From SHWB01 sp050246875 (GTDB lineage: Bacteria > Pseudomonadota > Alphaproteobacteria > UBA6615): 64,000 bases of DNA. The position numbers and the translations under genes were made by a program. This document shows positions 52,762 to 61,354 of this stretch, one piece after another (the stretch's first letter is position 1; the number at the start of each line of letters is the position of its first letter). The notes below the pieces were generated by a model. It searched no databases. It was not told where the DNA came from and worked only from the letters and a program-made list of their open reading frames with translations. The stretch spans positions 340,915 through 404,914 of the forward strand of contig JBFWVF010000004.1 in assembly GCA_050246875.1 (NCBI GenBank), given 5' to 3'.

Positions 52762-53664
52762 GTGGCGACAAGGGTGGGCGTCGTCGGTCTGGGCGCCATG
52801 GGCGGCGGCATCGCGCTGACCCTGCGCAAGGCCGGCTTCGCCGTCGTCGGCCACGATCTCCGTGACGACCTGATGGCGGAGCTGGAGGAGGCCGGCGGCG
52901 AACGCGCGCGGTCCCCGCGCGACGTCGCCGAGCGGTGCGATGCCGTGATCCTCTCACTGCCGTCCGCCGAGGCGTTTCACGCCGTCGCCACCGGCCAGGG
53001 CGGCATCGCCGAGTCCGGCCGCGACGGCCTCGTCGTCTTCGATACCTCGACGCTCGCCGTCGCCGACAAGGAAGCCGCCGCCGCGCGCCTGCGCGATCTC
53101 GGCATCTCGCTGCTCGATTGTACGGTCTCCGGGACGCGCGAATCGGTGCTCGGCGGGCGGCTGGTGCTCTACGCCAGTGGCGACCGCGCGGCCTACGACG
53201 AAATCGCCCATGTCATCGAGGGCTTCACGCAGAAGCACTGGTATCTCGGCGAATTCGGCAATGCCTCGCGCATGAAGTATGTCGTCAACATGCTGGTCTG
53301 CATCAACAACGCCGCCACCGCCGAGGCCCTGACCTTCGCCACCAGGATGGGGCTCGACACGAAGCAGGTCTACGACCTCGTCGCCCAGAGCTTCGGCAGC
53401 AGCCGGGTCTGGGAGCAGCGCGCCCGCATGGCCGTCGAGGGCGACTACGTCTCGGCGCGCGGCACCTACAACATCTCGCGCAAGGACGCGAAGATCATCG
53501 GCGCCGAGGCCGCCGCCGCGCTCTCGCCGGCGCTGCTGTTCAGCGTCGCGCTGCAGATGCACTATTCCGGCGAGGCGCAGGGTTTCGGCGGCCTCGATAC
53601 GGCATCGCTGTACGAAGTCTACAAGTTGGCGGCCGGTCTGCCCTCGTCCGTCGAGCGCGACTGA
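52762..53664 (+). CDS. Beta-hydroxyacid-dehydrogenase-like NAD(P)-dependent oxidoreductase 2
   Basis: Encodes 300 residues from a GTG start with GGAGG 7-12 nt upstream. Rossmann motif GLGAMGGGIA at 9-18, loop LLDCTVSGTR, catalytic Lys172 and Asn176 (RMKYVVNMLV). It is much closer to the next gene (shared GLGAMGGGIALTLRK and SPRDVAER) than to the copy at 50 kb. Divergent from oxygenase 3 and 31 nt upstream of dehydrogenase 3. Confidence 0.88.
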   Translation: MATRVGVVGLGAMGGGIALTLRKAGFAVVGHDLRDDLMAELEEAGGERARSPRDVAERCDAVILSLPSAEAFHAVATGQGGIAESGRDGLVVFDTSTLAVADKEAAAARLRDLGISLLDCTVSGTRESVLGGRLVLYASGDRAAYDEIAHVIEGFTQKHWYLGEFGNASRMKYVVNMLVCINNAATAEALTFATRMGLDTKQVYDLVAQSFGSSRVWEQRARMAVEGDYVSARGTYNISRKDAKIIGAEAAAALSPALLFSVALQMHYSGEAQGFGGLDTASLYEVYKLAAGLPSSVERD

Positions 53665-53695
53665 GCGGTTCCCGCAGGAGCAGGAGGTTCCCACC

Positions 53696-54598
53696 ATGGC
53701 CATGACTGTCGGTATCGTCGGACTGGGTGCGATGGGCGGCGGCATCGCGCTGACGCTGCGCAAGAACGGCTTCCCCGTGATCGGCTTCGATCTCAAGGAC
53801 TCCCTCATAGCCGAGCTGGAGGCCGCGGGCGGGACGCGCGGCAAGTCGCCCCGTGACGTCGCCGAGCGCGCCGACGTGGTCATCCTGTCCATGCCGAATG
53901 CCGAGGCGTTCCATGCTGTCTGCACGGGTCAGGGCGGCGTCGGCGAATGCGGACGCAAGGACCTCGTCGTCGCCGACACCTCGACGCTGTTCATCGACGA
54001 CAAGTCGGCCGCGGCGGCGCGCCTCAAGGACCTCGGCATCACCCTGCTCGACTGCACGGTGTCGGGTACGCGTCTGACCGTCCTCGAGGGCAATCTCGTG
54101 CTTTTCTGCAGCGGCGACGAGGCGGCGGCGAAGAAGATGGCCCCCGTCTTCGGCGGCTTCACGCGCAACAACACCTATGTCGGTGAATTCGGCAACGCCT
54201 CCAAGATCAAGTACGTCATCAACCTGCTGGTCTGCATCAACGACGCGGCGACCGGCGAGGCGCTGGCCTACGCGACGAAGATGGGCCTCGATCCGAAGCT
54301 CACCTACAAGCTCGTCTCCGACAGCTTCGCCACCAGCAAGATCTTCGACCAGCGCGGCAGGCTCGCGGTCGAGGGCGACTTCACCTCGTCGCGCGGCTTC
54401 TACGGTCTCGCCGAAAAGGACGCCAAGATCATCGGCGCCGAGGCGGCCAACTGCCACGCGCACGTGCCCATCTTCGCCGCCGCGCTGCAGATGCACGAGA
54501 TGGGCGTCGCCACCGGCTTCGGCAAGCTGGATACGGCATCGCTCTACGAGGTCTACAAGATCGCCGGCGGACTGCCGTCGACGGTGAAGCGCGGCTAG
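53696..54598 (+). CDS. Beta-hydroxyacid-dehydrogenase-like NAD(P)-dependent oxidoreductase 3
   Basis: Encodes 300 residues. Rossmann motif GLGAMGGGIA, loop LLDCTVSGTR, Lys172 and Asn176 (KIKYVINLLV), C-terminal FGKLDTASLYEVYKIAGGLP. A tandem duplicate of the preceding gene with the same length, so the two may form a heteromer or act on sequential substrates. AGGAGG precedes the ATG. It is followed 30 nt later by an alpha/beta hydrolase gene in the same direction, likely one operon. Confidence 0.9.
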   Translation: MAMTVGIVGLGAMGGGIALTLRKNGFPVIGFDLKDSLIAELEAAGGTRGKSPRDVAERADVVILSMPNAEAFHAVCTGQGGVGECGRKDLVVADTSTLFIDDKSAAAARLKDLGITLLDCTVSGTRLTVLEGNLVLFCSGDEAAAKKMAPVFGGFTRNNTYVGEFGNASKIKYVINLLVCINDAATGEALAYATKMGLDPKLTYKLVSDSFATSKIFDQRGRLAVEGDFTSSRGFYGLAEKDAKIIGAEAANCHAHVPIFAAALQMHEMGVATGFGKLDTASLYEVYKIAGGLPSTVKRG

Positions 54599-54628
54599 TC
54601 CGGACAGGACGCGAGGAAGGACGGCACC

Positions 54629-55498
54629 ATGGCACACCCGGTCTATCTGCACTACGACCGCGACGCGCTGCACGCCCAGTACAACAACCGGGGCAAGGTG
54701 CCGGACTTCACCGTCTACGGAAAGGCGTGGACAGAGCGGACCGAGGCGTTCCACGCCCGCAAGCCGAAGGCCCATTTCGATGTCGCCTACGGCAGCGGGC
54801 CGCGCCAGCGGCTCGACATCTACCTGCCCGACGGCAAGGACGCACCGCTGCTGGCGTGGATTCATGGCGGCTACTGGCAGTGGAACGACAAGGAACCTCT
54901 CGGCTTTCTCGCCGAACCGTTCCTCGCCGCCGGCATCGCCTTCGCCAACATCGAGTACACGCTCTGCCCGCAGACGGATTTCGCCGGCCTCGTCGGCGAC
55001 GTGCGCAACGCGCTGGCCTTCCTCTGGCGCGAGGCTGGGCGTTACGGCTACCGCCGGGACGCCATGACCGTGTCGGGACACTCCGCCGGCGGCCACCTGA
55101 CGGCGACGATGGCGGCGACCGACTGGCCCGACGTCGGCGCCGACCTGCCCTCCGATCTCGTCGCCGGCGCTGTTCCCGTCTCGGGCATCTTCGACCTCGA
55201 GCCGATCCGCCACACGCCCATCGGCGATCCGCTCGGCCTCGACGCCGGCCTCGCGGTGGCATGGTCGCCGATGTTCATGCCGGCGCGCACCGGCGCCCGC
55301 CTCGCCATCGCCGTCGGCGGCACGGAGGGCCCGGAATTCCACCGCCAGGCCGAGGAGTTCGCCACCCACTGGCGCGGCTACGGCCACGAGGCGAAGGTGC
55401 TGAGCCTGTCCGGCGAGAACCATTTCTCCATCGTCGAGAAGGTCGCCGCCGCCGACTCGGCGTTGCACCACGCCCTGCGCCGCCTGATCGGGCGATAG
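54629..55498 (+). CDS. Alpha/beta hydrolase, arylformamidase-like
   Basis: Encodes 289 residues. The oxyanion motif IHGGYWQWNDK (79-88) and nucleophile S152 in VSGHSAGGHLTATM place it in the BD-FAE / kynurenine-formamidase-like carboxylesterases; H265 in GENHFSI is the likely catalytic histidine. Such enzymes hydrolyse small esters or N-formyl amides. Coupled to the two dehydrogenases upstream, it may release or open an intermediate of the same pathway. Confidence 0.88.
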   Translation: MAHPVYLHYDRDALHAQYNNRGKVPDFTVYGKAWTERTEAFHARKPKAHFDVAYGSGPRQRLDIYLPDGKDAPLLAWIHGGYWQWNDKEPLGFLAEPFLAAGIAFANIEYTLCPQTDFAGLVGDVRNALAFLWREAGRYGYRRDAMTVSGHSAGGHLTATMAATDWPDVGADLPSDLVAGAVPVSGIFDLEPIRHTPIGDPLGLDAGLAVAWSPMFMPARTGARLAIAVGGTEGPEFHRQAEEFATHWRGYGHEAKVLSLSGENHFSIVEKVAAADSALHHALRRLIGR

Positions 55499-55547
55499 GC
55501 CGGGTGGCGCCTTGCGCCCCGCCCTGCCGGGGGGGCACAAAGGCCCC

Positions 55548-56498
55548 GTGAGCAGCGAATCCGCCCTTCCGCCCGAAGCGGCTTGGCGGCGCGTCGGCGC
55601 CGTCGTCGTCACCCATCACAGCGGGAGGGTGATCGGCGACTGCCTGCGGGCGATCGCCGCCGCCGACCAGGTGGTGGTGGTCGACAACGCCAGCGACGAC
55701 GACACGCTGGCGATCGTGCTGGCCGAGGCGCCGCGCGCGACCATCGTGCGCAATGCGGTCGGCCTCGGCTACGGCAATGCGGCGAACCAGGGGCTCGCCC
55801 GCGTCGACCGTGAATTCGCCCTGCTGGTCAATCCCGACAGTCTCATCACCCCGCAGGCCGTCGCGGCGCTCGTCGCCGCGGCCGACCGTCACCCCGATGC
55901 GGCGCTGGTCGGTCCGGTCCTGCTCGACGGTGCCGGACGGTTCGGGCCGAGCCACCACCTCGCGCTGTTCGACCGCGCGACGAGCGCGCTGGCCGGCGTG
56001 GAAGGGCGGCCCGACGGCGAGGTCTGCGCCCATTACCTGTCCTGCGCCGTGGCGCTGGTCCGGATGTCCGCGGCGCGTGCCGTCGGTGGATTCGACCCGG
56101 GCATCTTCCTCTACTTCGAGGACGACGATTTCTGCCTGCGCCTGCGCCGCGCCGGCTGGTCGCTGCTGCTCGTGCCGGGCGCCGAGGTGGTGCACACCGG
56201 CGGCGGCTCCGTGCGACCGAGCCTCGGTCATACCTGGGAGAAATACTGGCACCTCGCCTGGTCGCGCCTCTATTGCGAGGCCAAGTGGCGCAGCCCTGCG
56301 GCCGGCCGCCGGCTCGCCCTGCGCCATGCCGGCCGCTGGGCCGGCAAGGCGCTGACCAACCTGCTGGTCGGCAACGTGTCGAAGGCTTTCAACCACGCCG
56401 GCCGCTGCGCGGGATCGCTGGCCTTCCTCGCCGGCCTGCCGGCGACCCGCGGCGGAGCACCGGCGCTCGGCCCGCAGGACCGGGCGCGCGCCGCATGA
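55548..56498 (+). CDS. Glycosyltransferase family 2 protein
   Basis: Encodes 316 residues, GTG start. The GT-A core has VGAVVVTHHSGR, VVDNASDDDT, NPDSLI (the metal-binding Asp region) and LYFEDDDFCLRLRRAGW. It resembles rhamnosyl- or deoxysugar-transferases. It is first of a rightward sugar operon and overlaps the next gene by 4 nt, so it probably transfers the sugar made by the genes that follow, to a cell-surface glycan or lipid. No membrane helix is evident. Confidence 0.88.
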   Translation: MSSESALPPEAAWRRVGAVVVTHHSGRVIGDCLRAIAAADQVVVVDNASDDDTLAIVLAEAPRATIVRNAVGLGYGNAANQGLARVDREFALLVNPDSLITPQAVAALVAAADRHPDAALVGPVLLDGAGRFGPSHHLALFDRATSALAGVEGRPDGEVCAHYLSCAVALVRMSAARAVGGFDPGIFLYFEDDDFCLRLRRAGWSLLLVPGAEVVHTGGGSVRPSLGHTWEKYWHLAWSRLYCEAKWRSPAAGRRLALRHAGRWAGKALTNLLVGNVSKAFNHAGRCAGSLAFLAGLPATRGGAPALGPQDRARAA

Positions 56499-57607
56499 GG
56501 CCAGCCACGCCGCTCGCCGCAGGCGCTCCGACGCCCGACTACTGGCGCGGACGGCGCGTGCTGCTCACCGGTCACACCGGCTTCAAGGGCGCCTGGCTGG
56601 CCCTGTGGCTGGAGCGCATGGGCGCCGCCGTCACCGGCTTTGCCCTGCCCGACGACACCGGCGGCCTCTACAGCGCCATACGGCGCTGGCACGGCGTCAC
56701 CTCGACCACCGGCGACCTGCGCGACACGGACGCCGTCAGGATCGCCGTCGCCGTCGCCGATCCCGAGGTCGTCATCCACATGGCGGCGCAGTCGCTGGTG
56801 CGGCGCGGCTATGCCGAGCCAGCCGCGACCTACGCCACCAACGTGCAGGGCACCGTGAACCTGCTCGCGGCACTGACCGGCCGCGCGGCGCTGCGCGGCG
56901 TCGTCGTCGTCACCAGCGACAAGGTCTATCGCAACGATGGCGGCGGCCGTGCCTTCGCCGAGGACGACCCGCTCGGCGGCGACGACCCCTATGGCGCGTC
57001 GAAGGCCGCGCAGGACATCGTCGCCCGAGCCTGGGCCACGGGCACCTTCGCCCGCGACGCGGCCATGGATGTCCGCCTCGCCACGGCGCGCGCAGGCAAT
57101 GTCATCGGCGGCGGCGACATGGCGGCGGACCGGCTGGTGCCCGACCTCGTACGCGCCGCGGCGGCGGGAGCGCCGCTGCGCCTGCGCCGGCCGCGGGCGA
57201 CGCGCCCATGGCAGTTCGTGCTGGAACCGCTGGCGGGCTACCTGATGCTCGCCGAGCACCTGGCGACGGCGGCGCCCTCGCCGCCGGCCGCCCTCAACTT
57301 CGGCCCCGACCCGGCGGCCGAACGCACCGTCGGCTGGATCGTCGAGCGCGCCGCGACGGCGCTCGCGGCGTCCGGCGCGCGCGCGCCCGTGGTCGAGATC
57401 GACGCCGATCCCGGTCCGCCGGAGGCCGCGACGCTGGCGGTCGACGCCGGGCTGGCCCGGCGCGCGATCGGCTGGCGACCGCGCCTCGACAGCGAGGCGG
57501 CGATCGACTGGACGATGGTGTGGTATGCGGGGCATACGGGCGGCGGCGACGCGCGCGACCTCGCGCTGGCCCAGATCGACCGCTATACGGAGCTGCTCGC
57601 GCAATGA
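56495..57607 (+). CDS. rfbG: CDP-glucose 4,6-dehydratase-like SDR
   Basis: Encodes 370 residues. The cofactor motif LLTGHTGFKGAWLALWLERMGA, HMAAQSLVRRGY, VVTSDKVYRNDGGG and DPLGGDDPYGASKAAQD with the catalytic Tyr-x3-Lys are hallmarks of CDP-D-glucose 4,6-dehydratase. It would make CDP-4-keto-6-deoxyglucose with bound NAD+. No glucose-1-phosphate cytidylyltransferase gene (rfbF) is in the window, so the nucleotide donor must come from elsewhere or be different. Coupled by 4-nt overlaps on both sides. Confidence 0.85.
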   Translation: MRPATPLAAGAPTPDYWRGRRVLLTGHTGFKGAWLALWLERMGAAVTGFALPDDTGGLYSAIRRWHGVTSTTGDLRDTDAVRIAVAVADPEVVIHMAAQSLVRRGYAEPAATYATNVQGTVNLLAALTGRAALRGVVVVTSDKVYRNDGGGRAFAEDDPLGGDDPYGASKAAQDIVARAWATGTFARDAAMDVRLATARAGNVIGGGDMAADRLVPDLVRAAAAGAPLRLRRPRATRPWQFVLEPLAGYLMLAEHLATAAPSPPAALNFGPDPAAERTVGWIVERAATALAASGARAPVVEIDADPGPPEAATLAVDAGLARRAIGWRPRLDSEAAIDWTMVWYAGHTGGGDARDLALAQIDRYTELLAQ

Positions 57608-58833
57608 CCGTGCCCACCTGCCGGTTCTGTGGCGCGGCCCTGACGCGCACCTTCGTCGATCTCGGCGAGACGCCGCTGGCCAACAGCTACCGCGATCCCG
57701 CCGACACACGCGCCGAGGCACGTTACCCGCTGCACGCGCGCGTCTGCGATGGCTGTTTCCTGGTGCAGGTCGATGCAGCGGTGCCGGCCGAGGCGATCTT
57801 TTCCGACTACGCCTATTTCTCCTCCTATGCCCGCTCCTGGGTCGAGCATGCCCGCCGCTATGCCGTGGCAGCGCGCAAGAGGCTCGGCCTGGGGCCGGAC
57901 AGCCTCGTCATCGAAGTCGCCAGCAACGACGGCTACCTGCTGCAGCATTTCGTCGCGATGGGCGTGCCGGTGCTCGGCATCGAGCCGGCGGCCAACGTCG
58001 CCGCCGTTGCCGAACAGGCGGGCGTGCCGACCCGTGTCGCCTTCTTCGGCCGCGCACTCGGCGCGGCACTCGCGGACGAAGGCCGGCAGGCCGACCTGAC
58101 GGCGGCCAACAACGTGCTGGCGCACGTGCCCGACCTCAACGATTTCGTCGCCGGCTTCGCCGCCGTGCTGAAACCGTCCGGCGTCGCCACCTTCGAGTTT
58201 CCGCACCTGCTGCGCCTGATCGAGGGCGTGCAGTTCGACACCATCTACCATGAGCATTTCTCCTACTTCTCGCTGCTGACGGTGGAGCGTGTATTCGCCG
58301 CCCACGGCCTGCGCGTCTTCGACGTCGAGGAACTGCCGACGCATGGCGGTTCGCTGCGCCTGTGGGTGTGCCATGCGCGGGCCGCGCTCGCCGATACGCC
58401 GTCGCTGGCGAAGGTGCGCGCCGATGAGCGCGCGGCGCGGCTCGACCGGCCCGAGGGTTACGAAGGATTTGCCGCGCGGGTCGCCGTCGTCCGCGACGGG
58501 CTGCGTGCCTTCCTCGCCCGCGCCCGCGAGGCCGGCCAGAGTGTCGCCGCCTACGGCGCGGCAGCGAAGGGCAACACCCTGCTCAATGTCTGCGGCGTCC
58601 GGCCCGGCGACATCATGTGGGTCGCCGACGCCAACCCGCACAAGCAGGGCCATCTGCTGCCGGGCAGCGGCATCCCCGTCGTCGCGCCGGACCGGCTGCG
58701 GCAGGACCGGCCGGACCGGGTGCTGATCCTGCCGTGGAACCTGAAGCGCGAGATCGCCGCCGATCACGCCTACATCCGCGACTGGGGCGGCCGTTTCGTG
58801 GTCGCCGTGCCGGTGGTCGAGGAGGTGACGTGA
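57604..58833 (+). CDS. Sugar C-methyltransferase (class I SAM-dependent, zinc-binding)
   Basis: Encodes 409 residues. An N-terminal zinc-binding domain (CRFCGAAL and CDGCFLVQ) is followed by a SAM-methyltransferase domain (VIEVASNDGYLLQHF) and the C-terminal domain GAAAKGNTLLN...LILPWNLKREI. This three-part layout is that of TylCIII-type 3-C-methyltransferases, which add a methyl group to a 4-keto-6-deoxysugar. It points to a branched sugar as product of this operon. Its stop overlaps the GTG start of the epimerase. Confidence 0.9.
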   Translation: MTVPTCRFCGAALTRTFVDLGETPLANSYRDPADTRAEARYPLHARVCDGCFLVQVDAAVPAEAIFSDYAYFSSYARSWVEHARRYAVAARKRLGLGPDSLVIEVASNDGYLLQHFVAMGVPVLGIEPAANVAAVAEQAGVPTRVAFFGRALGAALADEGRQADLTAANNVLAHVPDLNDFVAGFAAVLKPSGVATFEFPHLLRLIEGVQFDTIYHEHFSYFSLLTVERVFAAHGLRVFDVEELPTHGGSLRLWVCHARAALADTPSLAKVRADERAARLDRPEGYEGFAARVAVVRDGLRAFLARAREAGQSVAAYGAAAKGNTLLNVCGVRPGDIMWVADANPHKQGHLLPGSGIPVVAPDRLRQDRPDRVLILPWNLKREIAADHAYIRDWGGRFVVAVPVVEEVT

Positions 58834-59372
58834 AGTTCCGCCCGACGAACATTGCCGGCGTCGTCGAGATCCTGCCCGAGCTGCGCGAGGACGCGCGCGG
58901 CGGCTTCTCGCGGGCCTTCTGCGCGGAGGAGTTCGCCGCCGCCGGTCTGCCCTTCGCCGTCGTGCAGGCCAACGTGTCGTCGAATCGTGTGCGCGGTACC
59001 CTGCGCGGCCTGCACTGGCAGGCGGCGCCGGCGGAAGAGGCCAAGATCGTCCGCGCGGTCGCCGGCCGCGTCTGGGACGTGGCCGTCGACCTGCGGCCGG
59101 ACTCGCCGACGCGCGGGCGCTGGACAGCGGTCGAACTCGACGCGCGGCGCGGCAACGCCTGCCACATCCCGGTCGGCTGCGCCCACGGCTTCCTGACGCT
59201 CGAGGACGGTTCCGACCTGCTCTACCTGATGGGCACCGCCTACCGCGCTGAATTGCAGCGCGGCGCGCGCTGGGACGACCCCGCCTTCGCCATCGAATGG
59301 CCCTTCGCGCCCGTGGTCATCGCCGAGCGCGACCGCTCCTTCGCCGACTGGCGCTGGGGGGCCGGCGGGTGA
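58830..59372 (+). CDS. dTDP-4-dehydrorhamnose 3,5-epimerase-like protein
   Basis: Encodes 180 residues of the RmlC cupin family, GTG start within a GTGA overlap. FRPTNIAGVVEILPEL, FCAEEFAAAG, VSSNRVRGTLRGLHWQ with the catalytic His, and IPVGCAHGFLTLEDG are the family segments. It epimerises C3 and/or C5 of a 4-keto-6-deoxysugar nucleotide. The absence of a full RmlBD set here suggests that it serves the CDP-sugar pathway of this operon. Confidence 0.9.
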   Translation: MKFRPTNIAGVVEILPELREDARGGFSRAFCAEEFAAAGLPFAVVQANVSSNRVRGTLRGLHWQAAPAEEAKIVRAVAGRVWDVAVDLRPDSPTRGRWTAVELDARRGNACHIPVGCAHGFLTLEDGSDLLYLMGTAYRAELQRGARWDDPAFAIEWPFAPVVIAERDRSFADWRWGAGG

Positions 59373-60298
59373 ATGCCGCCGGACGGCGGGCGCTCGTCAC
59401 CGGCGCCACGGGCTATGTCGGCACCCATGTCGTGCGCCGCCTGCTGGCGGAAGGCTGGACCGTAGGGATCGTCGCCCGGCCGTCCTCCCCGACGGCGGCC
59501 TTCGGCCCGGCGGATGCGCCTGTGCCGGTCCATCGCGACGACGGCGACGACGGCGCCCTCTCGGCGTTCGCGCGCAACTTCCGGCCCGGTGTCCTCGTCC
59601 ACCTCGCCGCGCTCTACATCGCCGCGCCGGAAGAGCGCGACCGGCCGGCGCTCGAAGCTGCCAATATCCACTTCGCCCGACGCGTCGGCGCGGCAACCGC
59701 TGGCACCGGGGCGCACGGCATCGTCGCCGCCGCCTCCCACCTGCAGATGCGCGGCGATTCCGACGATCCCGTGCCGGCACCGCACGGCCTCTACGCCGGA
59801 ACCAAGCAGGCTGGCGAGGATGCGCTGGCCGGCATCGCGGCCGCGCGCGGCATGACCTTCACCTCGTTGGTCCTGTTCGACACCTACGGACCCGGAGACC
59901 CGCGCCGCAAGCTGTTCGACCAGCTCGCCGAGGCCGCCGTCGCGAACACCACCCTGGCGATGTCGCCCGGCGGCCAGTGTCTCGACCTGGTCTGGATCGA
60001 GGATGCCGCCGCCGCGTTCGTCGCCGCCGCGGCGCGCGCCGCATCCGGCGAGGCCCGCGGTCGCGAGCGCTTTGCCGTCGGCAGCGAAGAGCGTCCGCCC
60101 TTGCGCGACATCGTCGACCGCTGGCGCCGCGCCGGCGGCCCGACCCCGGCGATCGACTGGGGCGCGCTGCCCTACCGGCCTCACCAGCCGATGATGCCGT
60201 GGCGCGGGCCGCGGCTGCCGGGCTGGCAGCCCCGTGTCGCCCTCGACGAAGGCCTGGCGCGCATGGCCACGGCGCTCCGGCACCGCGACGGCGGTTGA
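59369..60298 (+). CDS. NAD-dependent epimerase/dehydratase (SDR), probable 4-ketoreductase
   Basis: Encodes 309 residues, GTG start overlapping the epimerase stop. Extended SDR with TGATGYVGTHVVRRLL and GLYAGTKQAGED (Tyr-x3-Lys). LVLFDTYGPGDPR and DLVWIEDAAAAF are typical of CDP-paratose-synthase and abequose-type ketoreductases. As the last deoxysugar-specific step it would reduce the 4-keto group. The exact stereochemistry cannot be predicted. Confidence 0.83.
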   Translation: MNAAGRRALVTGATGYVGTHVVRRLLAEGWTVGIVARPSSPTAAFGPADAPVPVHRDDGDDGALSAFARNFRPGVLVHLAALYIAAPEERDRPALEAANIHFARRVGAATAGTGAHGIVAAASHLQMRGDSDDPVPAPHGLYAGTKQAGEDALAGIAAARGMTFTSLVLFDTYGPGDPRRKLFDQLAEAAVANTTLAMSPGGQCLDLVWIEDAAAAFVAAAARAASGEARGRERFAVGSEERPPLRDIVDRWRRAGGPTPAIDWGALPYRPHQPMMPWRGPRLPGWQPRVALDEGLARMATALRHRDGG

Positions 60299-60351
60299 CC
60301 GGCGAACCGCCGCCGCCGGACATTGGCGTACCTGACGCAGGAACAAGCCCG

Positions 60352-61350
60352 ATGGTTGAAACCACCGCCAGCCGCCCGCACGAACTGACCACCGAGCCGC
60401 GCCGGATTCTCGTCACCGGCGGCGCCGGATTCCTCGGTTCCTTCCTGTGCGAACGCCTCGTCGCACGCGGCGACGAGGTGCTTTGCGTCGACAACTACTT
60501 CACCGGCCGGCGGCGCAACATCGCCCACCTGCTGGAGCGCACCAACTTCGAACTGATGCGCCACGACGTGACCTTCCCGTTGTTTGTCGAGGTCGATCAG
60601 ATCTACAACCTCGCCTGCCCGGCCTCGCCCATCCACTACCAGTTCGATCCGGTGCAGACGACGAAGACGTCGGTGCACGGCGCGATCAACATGCTCGGCC
60701 TCGCCAAGCGCACGCGGGCCAAGATCCTGCAGGCCTCGACCAGCGAGGTCTATGGCGACCCGACTGTGCATCCCCAGCCGGAGAGCTACTGGGGCCACGT
60801 CAACCCGATCGGCCCGCGCGCCTGCTACGACGAAGGCAAGCGCTGCGCGGAAACCCTGTTCTGCGATTACAACCGACAGCACAGGGTGAACATACGCATT
60901 GCGCGCATCTTCAATACCTATGGCCCCCGCATGCACCCCAATGACGGACGTGTCGTTTCGACCTTCGTCGTCCAGGCCCTGCAGGGCAAGCCGCTGACGG
61001 TATTCGGCGACGGCAGCCAGACGCGCTCTTTCTGCTATGTCGACGACCTCATCGACGGTCTCGTCCGACTGATGGCTGCTCCCGACAGCGCCACCGCGCC
61101 GGTCAATCTCGGCAATCCCGGGGAGTACACGATCCTGCAGATAGCCGAGACCGTACGCGAGTTGATCGGCGCCCGTGTCGACATCCGGTTCGAGCCCCTG
61201 CCCGCCGACGATCCGAAGCAGAGGCAGCCCGACATCGCCCGGGCAACGTCCCTGCTCGGCTGGCAGCCGCGTGTCGGCCTGCGCGACGGTCTGGTGCGGA
61301 CGATCGGCTATTTCGAGGATCTGCTGGCCAACCCTCAGCCAGGCGACTGA
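60352..61350 (+). CDS. UDP-glucuronate decarboxylase-like SDR
   Basis: Encodes 332 residues. ILVTGGAGFLGSFLCERL, CVDNYFTGRRRNIAHL, NLACPASPIHYQ, ACYDEGKRCAET (with Tyr-x3-Lys), IFNTYGPRMHPNDGRVVSTF and FGDGSQTRSFCYVDDLIDG are the UXS signature: UDP-glucuronate to UDP-xylose. It is 53 nt after the previous gene, less tightly linked than the rest, and supplies a pentose nucleotide possibly for the same glycan. It converges on the DUF3108 gene with a 4-nt gap. Confidence 0.9.
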   Translation: MVETTASRPHELTTEPRRILVTGGAGFLGSFLCERLVARGDEVLCVDNYFTGRRRNIAHLLERTNFELMRHDVTFPLFVEVDQIYNLACPASPIHYQFDPVQTTKTSVHGAINMLGLAKRTRAKILQASTSEVYGDPTVHPQPESYWGHVNPIGPRACYDEGKRCAETLFCDYNRQHRVNIRIARIFNTYGPRMHPNDGRVVSTFVVQALQGKPLTVFGDGSQTRSFCYVDDLIDGLVRLMAAPDSATAPVNLGNPGEYTILQIAETVRELIGARVDIRFEPLPADDPKQRQPDIARATSLLGWQPRVGLRDGLVRTIGYFEDLLANPQPGD

Positions 61351-61354
61351 AGCG

